This document shows, one piece after another, positions 32,311 to 44,370 of a DNA stretch of 64,000 nt; the first letter of the stretch is position 1, and the number at the start of each line of letters is the position of its first letter. The stretch is from contig JAUJYZ010001550.1 of the NCBI GenBank assembly GCA_033675265.1, forward strand, positions 53,501 through 117,500, read 5' to 3'. This DNA is from Actinostola sp. cb2023. Taxonomy: Eukaryota > Cnidaria > Anthozoa > Actiniaria > Actinostolidae. A model generated the notes under the pieces. It was given only the letters and a program-made list of their open reading frames with translations, ran no database searches and was not told the origin of the DNA. The translations under genes were made by a program, and so were the position numbers.

Positions 32311-34113
32311 TACTCAGGGGTATCAGTGACGGGGAGGTGCGAAGACCTTTTTGGGGTTTGAAATTCGCAGCTTGGGACTTTTTGGGGGTTATCAATTTTC
32401 TGGTGGCCTTTTTTTGATATAAAAATTTTGGCAAGGACTTTTTGGGGGGTTGATAAAAATGATATCCTTTTTTTTTATTTATTTATTTTATTTTTTATTT
32501 TTATTTTATTAATTTTTTTAATATGTATTGCAAATATGCTACTCAATTACCAATATGCTGCTCAATTTACATAGTTTACAAATTTATATAATATATGATA
32601 TAATATGCCTTTTACAGTATAATATTGTTTTATAATTCATTATATATATAAGCTATAATCATGGGCAACAGGTCACGTAGAGTCAGTATTTTGTGTAAAA
32701 TTTGTATTTTCCGTATTGGTTATAAGCTCTCCGAAGCTGTATTTGTCTGTCTGTATTTGTTTCTGGTGACCTTTAGAACCCCCAACAGTAATCCGAACCC
32801 CGACATCTGGTTTTATTTATGACGTCAGCGAAAGACCCGACTACCTAAGAAGATGTAAACAAAAATCTTCGTCCTGAGTTTGTGCAAGAAAAGTCACGTG
32901 GGGTGGACAAGTGATGACAGATACACTTTTGGGAGATTCTCAGTGTTAACAGATTTGTATCACAACAAACTCTTGAAATATAAACGGTCAGTAGATGAAA
33001 TACATATTCTGATTTCACTGCTAAAAGAAATGCTAGAGCTTTATATTTTAGAAGTTGGGGAATACCCAATAACACTTGTAATCGAGACATGAGGTAAGTA
33101 AAACACGGCGGATTCAAATAGAAAGCTACTGATAACGGTGACATTTATTCCGAACCCTCATCGACTGAATTTTGAAAGATTTTCTGGTAGGCATACGTTA
33201 TTTATTCATGATTTATCTCGATTGTAGATTATTAGGACATATTTTTCTCTCTACGGAATACCCAAAATCCTGATTAAAGAAAAGATTAATAAGAAACGTA
33301 AACAAACTTCGGTAAGTTCCAAAAACGTATCTATCATCACTTGTCCACCCCACGTGATTTTTCTTGCACAAAGTCAAGACGAAGGAAGAGAGAGGTCTAA
33401 GCCAATCAGAAGGTAGGATTCAGGCCTGTTGCATACCCTTTTCCCTTCTTAGGTAGTCGGGTCTTTCGTTGACGTCATAAATAAAACCAGATGTCGCGGG
33501 TTCGGATTACTGTTGGGGGTTCGGATTATCTAAAGGTCACCAGAAACAAATACAGACAGACAAATACAGCTTCGGAGAGCTTATAACCAATACGGAAAAT
33601 ACAAATATCACCCAAAATACTGACTCTACGTGACCTGTTGCCCGTGCTATAATTCCTTTGTTCCTTTTCACTTGACATTTACATATATCAATACAATATA
33701 CATACATACAACAACAACAACAACAAACAAACAGAGTACAGCTTGCCAATTCTGAAATTAGTAATTCTTCATTCTACATGGTTTGCTTAGGTTGGAGGGG
33801 AAAAAAAGCAAAAACATTGGAGTTAGGTGTTTTGAATTAGTTTGTTGGTTTTTTGAAAAGGTGTGAAGGTTGCTACTAAGATTCGAAATCCTTCTATTTT
33901 GGGGGTAGTTTCTCGCATTCTACAGATCCATATGAAGTATCTGGCTTGATATCCTACCGTTCTCGATTTTATGAGGAGAAAAATTGTACTTTTTTGGGGT
34001 TACGATTTTGGGCCGTTGGACTTTTTTGGGGTCTTGTTTTTGCGTAATGGACGTTTTTTGGGTTAAAACGTTTTGCCTCATTCGCACCTTCCCGTCACTG
34101 ATACCCCTGAGTA
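32311..34113. mobile_element. Composite foldback element
   Basis: The 33-bp ends (TACTCAGGGGTATCAGTGAC onward) are inverted with one mismatch at 34081-34113. Direct GGACTTTTTGGGG motifs repeat in the same orientation near both ends. A second foldback is nested inside (32661-33645), with arms of about 270-320 bp beginning ATGGGCAACAGGTCACGTAG. The loop frame at 32880-33092 is not recognised. G-rich tracts flank the element on both sides. Confidence 0.78.
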
Positions 34114-34670
34114 GGGGGTGGGGAGGGGAGGGGGAGTAGAGGGGGAGGGGAGGGGCAAGCGGAGGGGAGGGAGAGGGGAAAGGTGAAGAGGGAATGGGCG
34201 ATGGGGGAGGGGAATATGTAAGGGGAAGGGGATGATTGTCGGAGAATTTGAATTAAAAAAAACCCTAAAGCGAGTGACCATGCATTAATTCTGGGCGTGG
34301 CTTTATTTGACCCCTTTAATTTATTCTATGTTATATACTTTATTGATAGTTAAGGCCATAATAATAGTTTTTATAGTATTTTATAGTAATTTTATTAGCT
34401 GAGGGTCACAAGTTCATAAGTGTATTTATACTTTTACGTGCTACCCTCGTTAAATAAAGTCTTTACCTTACCTTACCTTACCCCTAAAATCAGAAATATT
34501 GCAGATTTTCTGCCTGATCGGTCTAGACCACCAACACAATATGAGGTTGTTTTTTATTTGTTCGCTAGCAACCCTAAACGATACATTGATGTCTAAAAAC
34601 ATTGCCGTTAATTCCGTCGTGAACACCCGGCTAAGGGAGACCAAAAACCGTAATTTACACCCCTAAGAGA
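34114..34670. other. G-rich then AT-rich, no gene seen
   Basis: Starts with a purine-rich tract to about 34225, then an AT-rich stretch with a short ccttacctta direct repeat near 34467-34481. Nothing else recognised. Confidence 0.5.
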
Positions 34671-35493
34671 CCGCAAATGATCCCCAAAATGATCCCGGCC
34701 CGCAAATGATCCCCAATGAGGCCCGCAAATGATCCCCAGTAAAACTAGGACTGGAACTCGGGACTGGTGTGGGATTCAAGTCGGCTAATAGTCAAAGAAA
34801 TATCAAAGCAAATTTATTTTTCATTATTCAACATTTATGTAAAGCTAATAACCATAAACAATCATAACCATATTATTAGTGTTTTCTATATAGTTCTTGC
34901 AAAACTCAATATATTTTTGACATAGTATTCGCTAAGTAAGGTTTTTTGAAAGTTTACAAGGCTTAAGAAGTTGTTTTGTTTGTTCAAACGTTTTCTACTA
35001 AGGAGTCATCATCAAAAGTTGGTTGTTATACTTGACACTCAGCCAGAATAACACTTTTCTTTGACGTTGATTGAGTTCGTTACTGTTATAATATCATAAT
35101 AATGATGATTTATATAGCGCCAGATTTATGTACACTGATTGCGCAATCAGTATACATAAATCTGGCGTTATATAAATCATCATTATTATGATATTATAAC
35201 AGTAACGAACCTCAATCAACGTCAAAGAAAAGTGTTATTCTGGCTCAGTGTCAAGTATAACAACCAACTTTTGTGCAGTTATCACATAACTCATTGTCGT
35301 CGGAATACATGTGTAAACTTCCCCTCGTGCTCTCAAATACTCCCTTTGAATAGCTTTCGAACTCTTTCCCACACTTTGGGCAGATTTCTACGGAAATAAT
35401 CCCTTCTCCATACTTTTGCTTGATCATTTGCAGAACTCATCGGGGATCATTTGCGGGCCTGGGATCATTTGCGGGCCGGGATCATTTGCGGGG
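34671..35493. mobile_element. Element with tandem GCAAATGATCCC ends and a central palindrome
   Basis: The left end has three to four copies of CCGCAAATGATCCCC (34671-34742) and the right end has the same motif inverted three times (35441-35493). A 261-bp palindrome (35013-35273) fills the middle, with the arm starting CAAAAGTTGGTTGTTATAC and its centre near 35143. No coding content. Confidence 0.75.
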
Positions 35494-35567
35494 CTGTACA
35501 GATCATCCCCGCCCCTTTCACATGGGAGTCCCCCCGGGGTGGTGGTGGGTGGAGGGGTGGGTGGGGT

Positions 35568-35603
<36 letters not shown>
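35568..35603 (+). repeat. G homopolymer of 36
   Basis: Uninterrupted run of 36 G after shorter G-rich motifs. Open frames here are low-complexity glycine artefacts, and the length is likely uncertain in the assembly. Confidence 0.9.
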
Positions 35604-35604
<1 letters not shown>

Positions 35605-36272
35605 GTGGAGAGGTAAATGGAATATAATGAAACTGAGCGGAATTACCTATGCAAACGTTCCTTGGCTGCTAATTATATTGCAGAAAAGAATCGATAAAAG
35701 CAACTTTACTAGATTAAATAATCACTAAAAAATTACTCAGAATCGTGACTACCGGCAGGAGCCCAGTAATGGGCTCCTGCTACCGGTAATCGTTTTGTTG
35801 TCAGCTATGATTGTGTGACAAGATTGTGTGACAAGATTGTGTGACAAGATTGTGACAAGACTGCCTTGCCTTGAGTAACGAATGTCAAGTCTACTTGAGA
35901 TATTATTGCCAGTTAAGTTAGCAAATCTTCAGAAATTTGTTTAGTATTACTAACTTACAGATGTGCTAAATGCTAAAATGGAGGTGAAATACAATAAAAA
36001 TGGTCAATTGTGAAATCTAAATGGGCAACGCTGCGCTCTTTCCGTACTGCCATGACCTCGAGCCAAATATTTTCCCGTTCGGCCCTCCCACTCAGTCAAT
36101 AAGTTGTTTCGATTGCAATTTCTAAAACAAAGGAAATATAGATCAAATAAATAACATTACTAAAACTGAGCAAAGTTTGATGTGAATTGAGCAAATTCTG
36201 TCGGAATTATCAACTTTTGAAATTGTGTTGTCCAGCCAAAATTTTACAGTGAATGTATGGTTTGGATGGAAC

Positions 36273-36637
36273 ACAGGAAGCCCAAGCTGTGGTTTTGTGG
36301 AGAATATCGTAAAAATATTTTATCCTGTAAATACTGTAATAAAAGACTTGAAACTGTGGTAGTGTCTTGTGGTCTTTATTTACTATACCTGTACAAATTT
36401 CCAGCGAATTTCAGCATTTTTTAATGTCTCCTCTCACCCTGTAAAGAAGGCAACTTGCCCTTTCTTTACAGGGTGAGAGGAGACATTAAAAAATGCTGAA
36501 ATTCGCTGGAAATTTGCACAGGTATAGTAAATAAAGACCACAAGACACTACCTCAGTTTCAAGTCTTTTGTTACAGTATTTACAGGAGAAAATATTTTTA
36601 CGATATTCTCCACAAAACCACAGCCTGGGCTTCCTGT
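36273..36637. repeat. 365-bp near-perfect palindrome
   Basis: The left end ACAGGAAGCCCAAGCTGTGG is inverted at the right. Inner arms pair through caaatttccagcgaatttc and agggtgagaggagacatt, with a loop of about 20 bp near 36455. No coding content. Confidence 0.9.
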
Positions 36638-36726
36638 AATTGTATGGGAAAATAGTCATCTTTGATGCTCTCTAGCATCGTCAATATTAAGCCGAAGTTC
36701 ACCTAAGTTGATCTGCTCTCTCAGAA

Positions 36727-36963
36727 AATAGGGAACTTTAGATCCGACTATGAGTACGAAATCTAGTACGAGTACGACTTTCTATTTTCAAAATAATATC
36801 GTTCTAACAACCGTCGCTCCTCCCCTGTCGTCCATCAGTAGAAGTAGAGCTTCTGGAGAAAAGATTGGTGTGAAACGTGATTATCTTGAGTACGGGCACT
36901 AGGTTTGAAAAGTCGTACTCGTACTAGATTTCGTACTCGTAGTCGGATCTAAAGGTCCCTATT
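36727..36963. mobile_element. MITE with long terminal inverted repeats
   Basis: AATAGGGAACTTTAGATCCG at the left is inverted at the right. The arms contain TACGAAATCTAGTACGAGTA and extend to about 50 bp. Confidence 0.82.
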
Positions 36964-37273
36964 GATGCCCAATTTTACTAGTTTCGAATCAGTGAATTAG
37001 TTTTACGGACTTGGTACCAGTCCCCTGCTCGTTTTGGTAATGGCTAATTATATTTTTAGCAGGGAAACTTTTAATTAAGTATATAGACCTTTTGCATAAA
37101 GCCACTAATCATATGCAGATACACACTTAGCCTCACTCTGATTCAATAAAACAATGGCATCGTTGGATAGGTCTTCAGAGTGAGGCTAAGCGTGTAGTAT
37201 TGTAGTATTGAGGGCCACTAGTTTATCAGCTTTAGCTGTAAAGTGTTTACCCTCTTGAAATAAAGTTATTATT

Positions 37274-37943
37274 AGTCGGGCTTCCTGTGGAAGCCCCGAC
37301 TCTAAAAATGGGATTTGTTCGTCGTCTTAGGCTTGAAATCGACATGTCACATTACAGGCGTTCCTTGTTTGTTGGTGCGGGGATTGGGGCGAGAGGAATG
37401 GCTTCTTCAACACGAGACATCAGTTGGCCTCTTTCTTCACAAACAAATCAGATTGCTCTGTTTTAATCGCACTGCGATATCTATATTTAGTTCAAATAGG
37501 CTATATGAGTTAGAAGCCCCACTTCACGCTAGTAGAGCGTCTAGTTTTATATTAAGCTACGCAGGCTATTAAACGTCGAGCTAAAGCCGAAGGAGACATG
37601 AAGTCTGGCCAAGAAAGATTACAAAGCACAAACCAATCAGGGAAAGCACCGGAGGTCAAGGGGCCAAAATATAAGTCTTTTCTCGTCTAAATCAAAATTT
37701 AGATTGAAACAGGACGCTCTAGTAGCGTGAAGTCGGGCTATTAACGTTTTTACTGATATACTGTAAAGTTCGCAGTACTGAAATTGCAAGGAAAGCATGT
37801 TCTATCGAGCTCGAGTCATGCAACGACGAGCAACCAAAAACTGTTTCAATCGCACTGAAAATCGCACTATAAGATATCTATATTTAGTTCAAATAGGTTA
37901 CATTTCATTTAGAAGCCCGACTTCACGCTAGAAGAGCGTCTAG
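37274..37943 (+). mobile_element. Helentron-like non-autonomous element, compound
   Basis: The 5' end AGTCGGGCTTCCTGTGGAAG is followed by a closing palindromic CCCCGACT. 3' ends with AAGCCC(C/G)ACTTCACGCTAG plus an AGCGT hairpin half, then CTAG, occur at about 37512-37544 and 37912-37943. An inverted 3' end lies at 37712-37738. Same family as 51917-52816. Confidence 0.6.
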
Positions 37944-38423
37944 TTATTATTATAAACTAATAATGTTCGTTTGTGATCTGCTCAACAGGTCCATCTTTTA
38001 AGAAAGGCACTTTATGTATACAGAAAAGACGTAATGCTGTCTACTGGTGAATGTTTTACCGACTCCTACTAGTTAAGGTACATTGGAGTTGTCAATCTGG
38101 ATCTCCTCTCTCCCATCTCATCCCCCCAATCCCCTCTCCTCTTCCTCCATTTCCTCTCCCCAATCTCCTTTTCTCTCCCCAATCCTCTTCCCAATCCCCT
38201 CTCCTCTCCCCAATCCCCTTTCGGCCAGCCACACACAACAATACTTTATACTGCAACTGAATGAATAATCTTCAGTCTTGAACTTATATATTTTTAACTG
38301 ATTTTGTGTAAAATGTGATGTCAGTTTTACTGTCTACAACTGTAAACTGAATGGTACGAGCACTAGTAACAACGGTGTACTTATCTTTATTTGAATTTAG
38401 AAATCAACTTTAACTTGGCTGTT
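37944..38423 (+). other. 5' flank and untranslated leader of the HEPN/NB-ARC/TPR gene
   Basis: Includes a C-rich tract at 38100-38220. A splice acceptor (tttgaatttag) ends at 38400, so a 5' UTR intron is likely. No promoter motif could be assigned. Confidence 0.4.
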
Positions 38424-41400
38424 ATGGCTACAAGTATACCACCCCCACCACCACCGCCACCACCACCGTCATGGTCGTCAACATCGCTGCCACCATGTTG
38501 GAAAGAAAAGACCAATTTTACTCGGCTGTCCAGGCTGTTGATCGATATTGGGACCCAAGTGCTGCGAGGAGTCTTTGATTCATTACATACACCTGTCACT
38601 TTGTATGGTTATCTTAATACGCCTGCTGTAGACAGTAAACTAAAGGGTCTCAGATCAAGGAGAGTACTTTATACAAAGCAATGGGACACGTTACACCGAG
38701 TGTCTGTAACATCAGCCGACTTTGATATCACGCTGTTATTCTTGTTATTAAGGAATATTTGTAGCCTAAAACCTCCAGCTACAGGATGGGATGGCCCGCC
38801 ATCTTCGTTGGACCTAAGCATGGAAGCGGATCTGGTTAGAATAAAACGATGCCGCAATGAGCTCTATGCACACAGAATAGCGATGTCTGTAGCTGACACC
38901 GATTTTGAGAACACCTGGACTGAGATTGAGGCTGCGTTGCTAAGACTTGGAGCCGGACCACGTTATGAACCAGTCATTCAACGTCTCAAGATTGAGTCGA
39001 TGGATCCAGAGAATGAAAAGTACCTTAATATCCTCTTGCAATCATGGGAAGAGAGTAAGATAAAGGAAGATAGAAAACTGGATGTAGTTATACAGAATCA
39101 ACAGAAACTAGAAGAATTGGCCACTGTAGTTCAAGGTATGGAAACATTTGTAAACACTGCATATCTTCAATGCTATAGAAAACAGTTCTATATACACCTA
39201 TTCCAAAAATCATTGTCCGCGCCGAAAGCAACAAGCAAACGATCGAAGCTGACGACCGCAAAGGGCATTGGGACTTTCTCCTTATTTATTTATTCATCCG
39301 TAGATATTTTAACAACATGCATTTTCAAATGGACGAATAGTTCCAAATGATTGCTATTCAACGCTCGTAGGGATAACTTCTCAAGTACCACGGATAAATA
39401 AATTAATTAGGAGATTTCCAAAGTCCTTTGCGGTCGTCAGCTTCTTGCTTGTTGCTTTCGGCCGGGACAACGATATTTAGATTATTTTGATTATTGGTGA
39501 AATCACCAAGGCTGAGGTGAATAATTGTTTTAGTATAATGTTATAGACTTGAATATCAGAGAAAATATGAAATTCAGAAAAAAAAACACGTTTTATTAGT
39601 ACTTCTGCGTTTGATTTTACTTCCGCTCTCGACCAGTGATTATCGTCTCGTAATCACTGGTCGCTCGACCAATCACAGCATGCGAATCTCTATATTCAAG
39701 TCTAAAATTATACTAATATTCACACCTCCCTGATTATAATTTATATTCACCTGCTTAATTATACCAATTTGCATTAGGTCTACTAAATTCAAAATACAAC
39801 ACAAACAAACACAACGATATGGTCTATGGACTTACTATTATTACTGAATTTGCTGAATTTGCCACCGACATGAAATAAAGTATAAGTATGTATGTTCATG
39901 TAAGCTAAGCCTAAAGACTAAAGAATTCTGGTAATAAATACACAAAATGTAATGGCTAATTTTATGGTTTTATCAACCTTCCAACAGATGAGCTTCATGC
40001 TATTCCAAAAAGAGTGGAGACAGAAATGAAGAAGGACGAACAACCCACTTTTTGTGTTTTGCCCCCAAAGCCATCTCACAACACCGTCGACCGTCCCTGT
40101 GAAGTATCACTGGTAATGAATGAAATAGAACGACTTAGAAGCACGTATCCACACCAGATCACAACAACATATATATCAGGAAATCCAGGTAGTGGAAAAA
40201 GCGAACTTGCCCGACAAATCGGAAGAAAGTATTTTGATGATGTTGACAGCGACGTGAGACCAAAGTTCGTGACGACACTCAACGCTTCTACACTAGATAG
40301 TTTGATTGAGTCATACGTGGACTTTGCAATTCAACTGCGATGTAACGAAGCGTCCATAACGACTATCGCAACTTCTTCAGAAAAATGTTCTCAAGAAGAA
40401 AAAATTGCTCTTTTAAAAGGGTATATTTCCCCTGCATTACAGAAGTATTCCTCGTGGCTGATAATTGTTGATAACGTGGAGGATCTACAGTTAGTGTCCA
40501 AGTTCATCCCTCTTGCAGGACAGAAGTTACATGGACAAGGACACATCTTGGTTACCACACAGGACAGTCGATCCATTCCACTTAGCGATGCACTTACATA
40601 TCATAAGTCCCTTAGCACCGGTATGCGATCAGATGACGCGATCAGATCACTGCTTAGCATATCTGGATTTGATGATGGCGACGACATAGTACAACAGGTT
40701 GCTGAGACTCTTGATTTCCAGCCTCTAGCACTAGCATGTGCAGCTGTGTACATGACACGTGTACTTATCACAGAGCCTTCAATGAACTGGAAGAAGTGTC
40801 TCCAGATAATCGAAGAGGGCAATCGAGAGTTAACTGAGAAAGAATACGAGAAAACAAGCTTCTCCTATCCAAAATCAATGACTAATGCTGTCAAGATGGC
40901 CGTCGAGAATGAGATGACGAAGAATCAAGTCATGCTCCATACATTTCAATTTATGTCTTTGATGGCTCCAGAATTTATATCTCTAGAACATGTCGTTAAC
41001 TATGTAATCAAGTGTTTGCCTGAAGAAGACAAGCAATCCGTTGCGGCAGATATCACATCGTCTTCACTGATCCTTATTTCCGAAGAGAAATCAAAACCAA
41101 CAGTTCGTGTGCATCAGGTAGTGTACGATGTTTGTCGAATAATCAAGCTGACGGTATTCCATGAAGCCGCAAGTGAATTTGCTTTTTTAACAAAAGCGAT
41201 CGAGGTGTTTTCATATCTGAAAGACATGGACAGTGACAGTGTCGAGTACATTTCATCAACAAGACCACTGGTTGTACACTTTCTTAGCTTATGTGAAAAG
41301 ATTCAAAACTTTTTTCTCAGACATCAAATTCTGATATTGACAGAAAAGAACGAATACGGCATATGCTATCGTACAAACAAAGCATTTACACATCAATACA

Positions 41401-44039
41401 TTCCATTGGTGAACATGCTATCCGAGGTGTTTCCTGGCGTGTGCCAAACACATCGAATGTACGAAACTTCAAGAATGTTATTGGAGATATCTTTTTCTAT
41501 AATTAAAGAGAATTACACAAGAACTGATCCCATATTCACTTGGATCCTCAGTGAACTAGGAAAAGTATTGCAAGATGTCGGGAAATACCAAGAGTCCCAA
41601 GAGTGTCATGAAAGGGCACTTGCCATCAAAGAAAATACATTCGGTAAAAATCATCATGAGGTGGCTGCCAATTTAGGTAATCTAGGATCAGTCTTGAAAG
41701 AGCTCGGGAAATACGAAGAGGCCAGACAGTGTCATGAAAGGGCACTTGCCATCAAAGAAAATACATATGGTAAAAATCATCCTGAGGTGGCTGTCACATT
41801 AGTTAATCTAGGATCAGTCTTGAAAGGTCTCAGGAAATACGAAGAGGCCATAGAGTGTCATGAAAGGGCACTTGCCATCAAAGAAAATACATATGGTAAA
41901 AATCATCCTGAGGTGGCTGTCACATTAGTTAATCTAGGATCAGTCTTGAAAGAGCTCGGGAAATACGAAGAGGCCATAGAGTGTCATGAAAGGGCACTTG
42001 CCATCAAAGAAAATACATATGGTAAAAATCATCCTGAGGTGGCTGTCACATTAGTTAATCTAGGATCAGTCTTGAAAGGTCTCAGGAAATACGAAGAGGC
42101 CATAGAGTGTCATGAAAGGGCACTTGCCATCAAAGAAAATACATATGGTAAAAATCATCCTGAGGTGGCTGTCACATTAGTTAATCTAGGATCAGTCTTG
42201 AAAGAGCTCGGGAAATACGAAGAGGCCAGACAGTGTCATGAAAGGGCGCTTGCCATCAAAGAAAATACATATGGTAAAAATCATCCTGAGGTGGCTGTCA
42301 CATTAGTTAATCTAGGATCAGTCTTGCAAGAGCTCGGGAAATACGAAGAGGCCAGACAGTGTCATGAAAGGGCGCTTGCCATCGACGAAAATACATATGG
42401 TAAAAATCATCCTGAGGTGGCTGTCACATTAGTTAATCTAGGATCAGTCTTGCAAGAGCTCGGGAAATACGAAGAGGCCAGACAGTGTCATGAAAGGGCG
42501 CTTGCCATCAAAGAAAATACATATGGTAAAAATCATCCTGAGGTGGCTGTCACATTAGTTAATCTAGGATCAGTCTTGCAAGAGCTCGGGAAATACGAAG
42601 AGGCCAGACAGTGTCATGAAAGGGCGCTTGCCATCGACGAAAATACATATGGTAAAAATCATCCTGAGGTGGCTGTCACATTAGTTAATCTAGGATCAGT
42701 CTTGCAAGAGCTCGGGAAATACGAAGAGGCCATAGAGTGTCGTGAAAGGGCACTTGCCATCAAAGAAAATACATATGGTAAAAATCATCCTGAGGTGGCT
42801 GTCACATTAGTTAATCTAGGATCAGTCTTGCAAGAGCTCGGGAAATACGAAGAGGCCATAGAGTGTCTTGAAAGGGCACTTGCCATCGACGAAAATACAT
42901 ATGGTAAAAATCATCCTGAGGTGGCTGTCACATTAGTTAATCTAGGATCAGTCTTGAAAGTGCTCGGGAAATACGAAGAGGCCAGACAGTGTCATGAAAG
43001 GGCGCTTGCCATCGACGAAAATACATATGGTAAAAATCATCCTGAGGTGGCTGTCACATTAGTTAATCTAGGATCAGTCTTGCAAGAGCTCGGGAAATAC
43101 GAAGAGGCCATAGAGTGTCTTGAAAGGGCGCTTGCCATCAAAGAAAATACATATGGTAAAAATCATCCTGAGGTGGCTGTCACATTAGTTAATCTAGGAT
43201 CAGTCTTGCAAGAGCTCGGGAAATACGAAGAGGCCAGACAGTGTCATGAAAGGGCGCTTGCCATCGACGAAAATACATATGGTAAAAATCATCCTGAGGT
43301 GGCTGTCACATTAGTTAATCTAGGATCAGTCTTGCAAGAGCTCGGGAAATACGAAGAGGTCATAGAGTGTCGTGAAAGGGCACTTGCCATCAAAGAAAAT
43401 ACATATGGTAAAAATCATCCTGAGGTGGCTGTCACATTAGTTAATCTAGGATCAGTCTTGCAAGAGCTCGGGAAATACGAAGAGGCCATAGAGTGTCTTG
43501 AAAGGGCGCTTGCCATCGACGAAAATACATATGGTAAAAATCATCCTGAGGTGGCTGTCACATTAGTTAATCTAGGATCAGTCTTGAAAGTGCTCGGGAA
43601 ATACGAAGAGGCCAGACAGTGTCATGAAAGGGCGCTTGCCATCGACGAAAATACATATGGTAAAAATCATCCTGAGGTGGCTGTCACATTAGTTAATCTA
43701 GGATCAGTCTTGCAAGAGCTCGGGAAATACGAAGAGGCCATAGAGTGTCTTGAAAGGGCACTTGCCATCAACGAAAATACATATGGTAAAAATCATCCTG
43801 AGGTGGCTGTCAATTTGACTAACTTAGGATATGTTTTTCAGGCTATCGACAAATACGAAGAGGCTAAAGTGTTTTTTGAAAGGGCACTTGCCATTAATGA
43901 GGTGACATATGACCAAAACCATCCTCAAGTGGCCATTACTCTAAGCAACCTTGGTCAAGTCTTACTACATCTCGGAGAAGACGAAGAAGCCAACTTCTGC
44001 TTAGAAAAGGCACTTGCCATCAAACAAAGAAACACCTAA
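38424..44039 (+). CDS. NLR-like protein: DZIP3-type HEPN, NB-ARC, TPR array
   Basis: Predicted cytoplasmic STAND ATPase of 1587 residues from two exons, 38424-39135 and 39988-44039. The phase-1 junction (G|AT) gives one aspartate and keeps the frame. The start is the ATG at 38424, shortly after a likely acceptor at 38400. Residues 6-15 are polyproline. A DZIP3/hRUL138-like HEPN domain spans about 31-180, with the R-x5-H motif RNELYAH at 144-150, the catalytic or nucleotide-binding motif of HEPN proteins. NB-ARC follows: Walker A GNPGSGKS at 302-309, Walker B LIIVDN at 395-400, ILVTTQ, and a GLPL-like QPLAL. A winged-helix region comes next. From about 755 to the end are some 20 TPR units of 42 residues, kinesin-light-chain type. 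The family suggests ligand-triggered oligomerisation and HEPN activation in immunity; the ligand is unknown. The only intron holds two MITEs. Confidence 0.88.
39191..39477. mobile_element. MITE copy 2 in the NLR-like gene intron
   Basis: Same family as 26167-26488 in opposite orientation. The left end TATACACCTATTCC is intact, but the right end is truncated after ggacaacgatattt. Confidence 0.82.
39542..39714. mobile_element. Small MITE in the NLR-like gene intron
   Basis: Ends TATAGACTTGAATAT and its inverse, with an inner hairpin of ctcgaccagtgatta and taatcactggtcg. Confidence 0.72.
41614..43839 (+). repeat. 126-bp coding tandem repeat (TPR array)
   Basis: About 18 units of 126 bp, nearly identical even at silent sites. 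Differences concentrate at a few positions (LKE/LKG/LQE/LKV; RQCH/IECH/IECR/IECL; IKE/IDE/INE). A block of five units is duplicated: units 8-12 and 13-17 show the same order of variants. Confidence 0.93.
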
Positions 44040-44370
44040 CTTTTCCTATAAGTTTTAATAATGAGTTATAGAGTCTTATATTGTTTCGAGTGCAATTTGG
44101 GATTAGTTTGAATACGGGCGAACGCAATTTGGGCTTTTTCGAAAACACACGAGTTTCAAATTAATTAATCCCAAATTACACCATATATGCAGAAAACCAT
44201 ACGAAAACTCATTAATATTTAAATATTCATGAAAAAATGTGTAGTTTGCAAGACAGCGCAAATACTAGTCGTTGCTATGCAAGTGAAATGCTGCGAGTAG
44301 AAGCTAGAACTAGTCTTTGTTAATGTAGAAGTATTCTTTATTTGCAAGGAGTTTATTTGTAGATAAGTAA
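44040..44370. other. 3' flank of the NLR-like gene
   Basis: AT-rich sequence between the stop codon and the minisatellite. It includes an imperfect inverted repeat of gcaatttgggattag type near 44090-44185. No clear AATAAA was found close to the stop. Confidence 0.4.

Noticed and set aside
35416..35728. Glycine-rich open frames
   Set aside because: Produced by a 36-G run and its G-rich surroundings.
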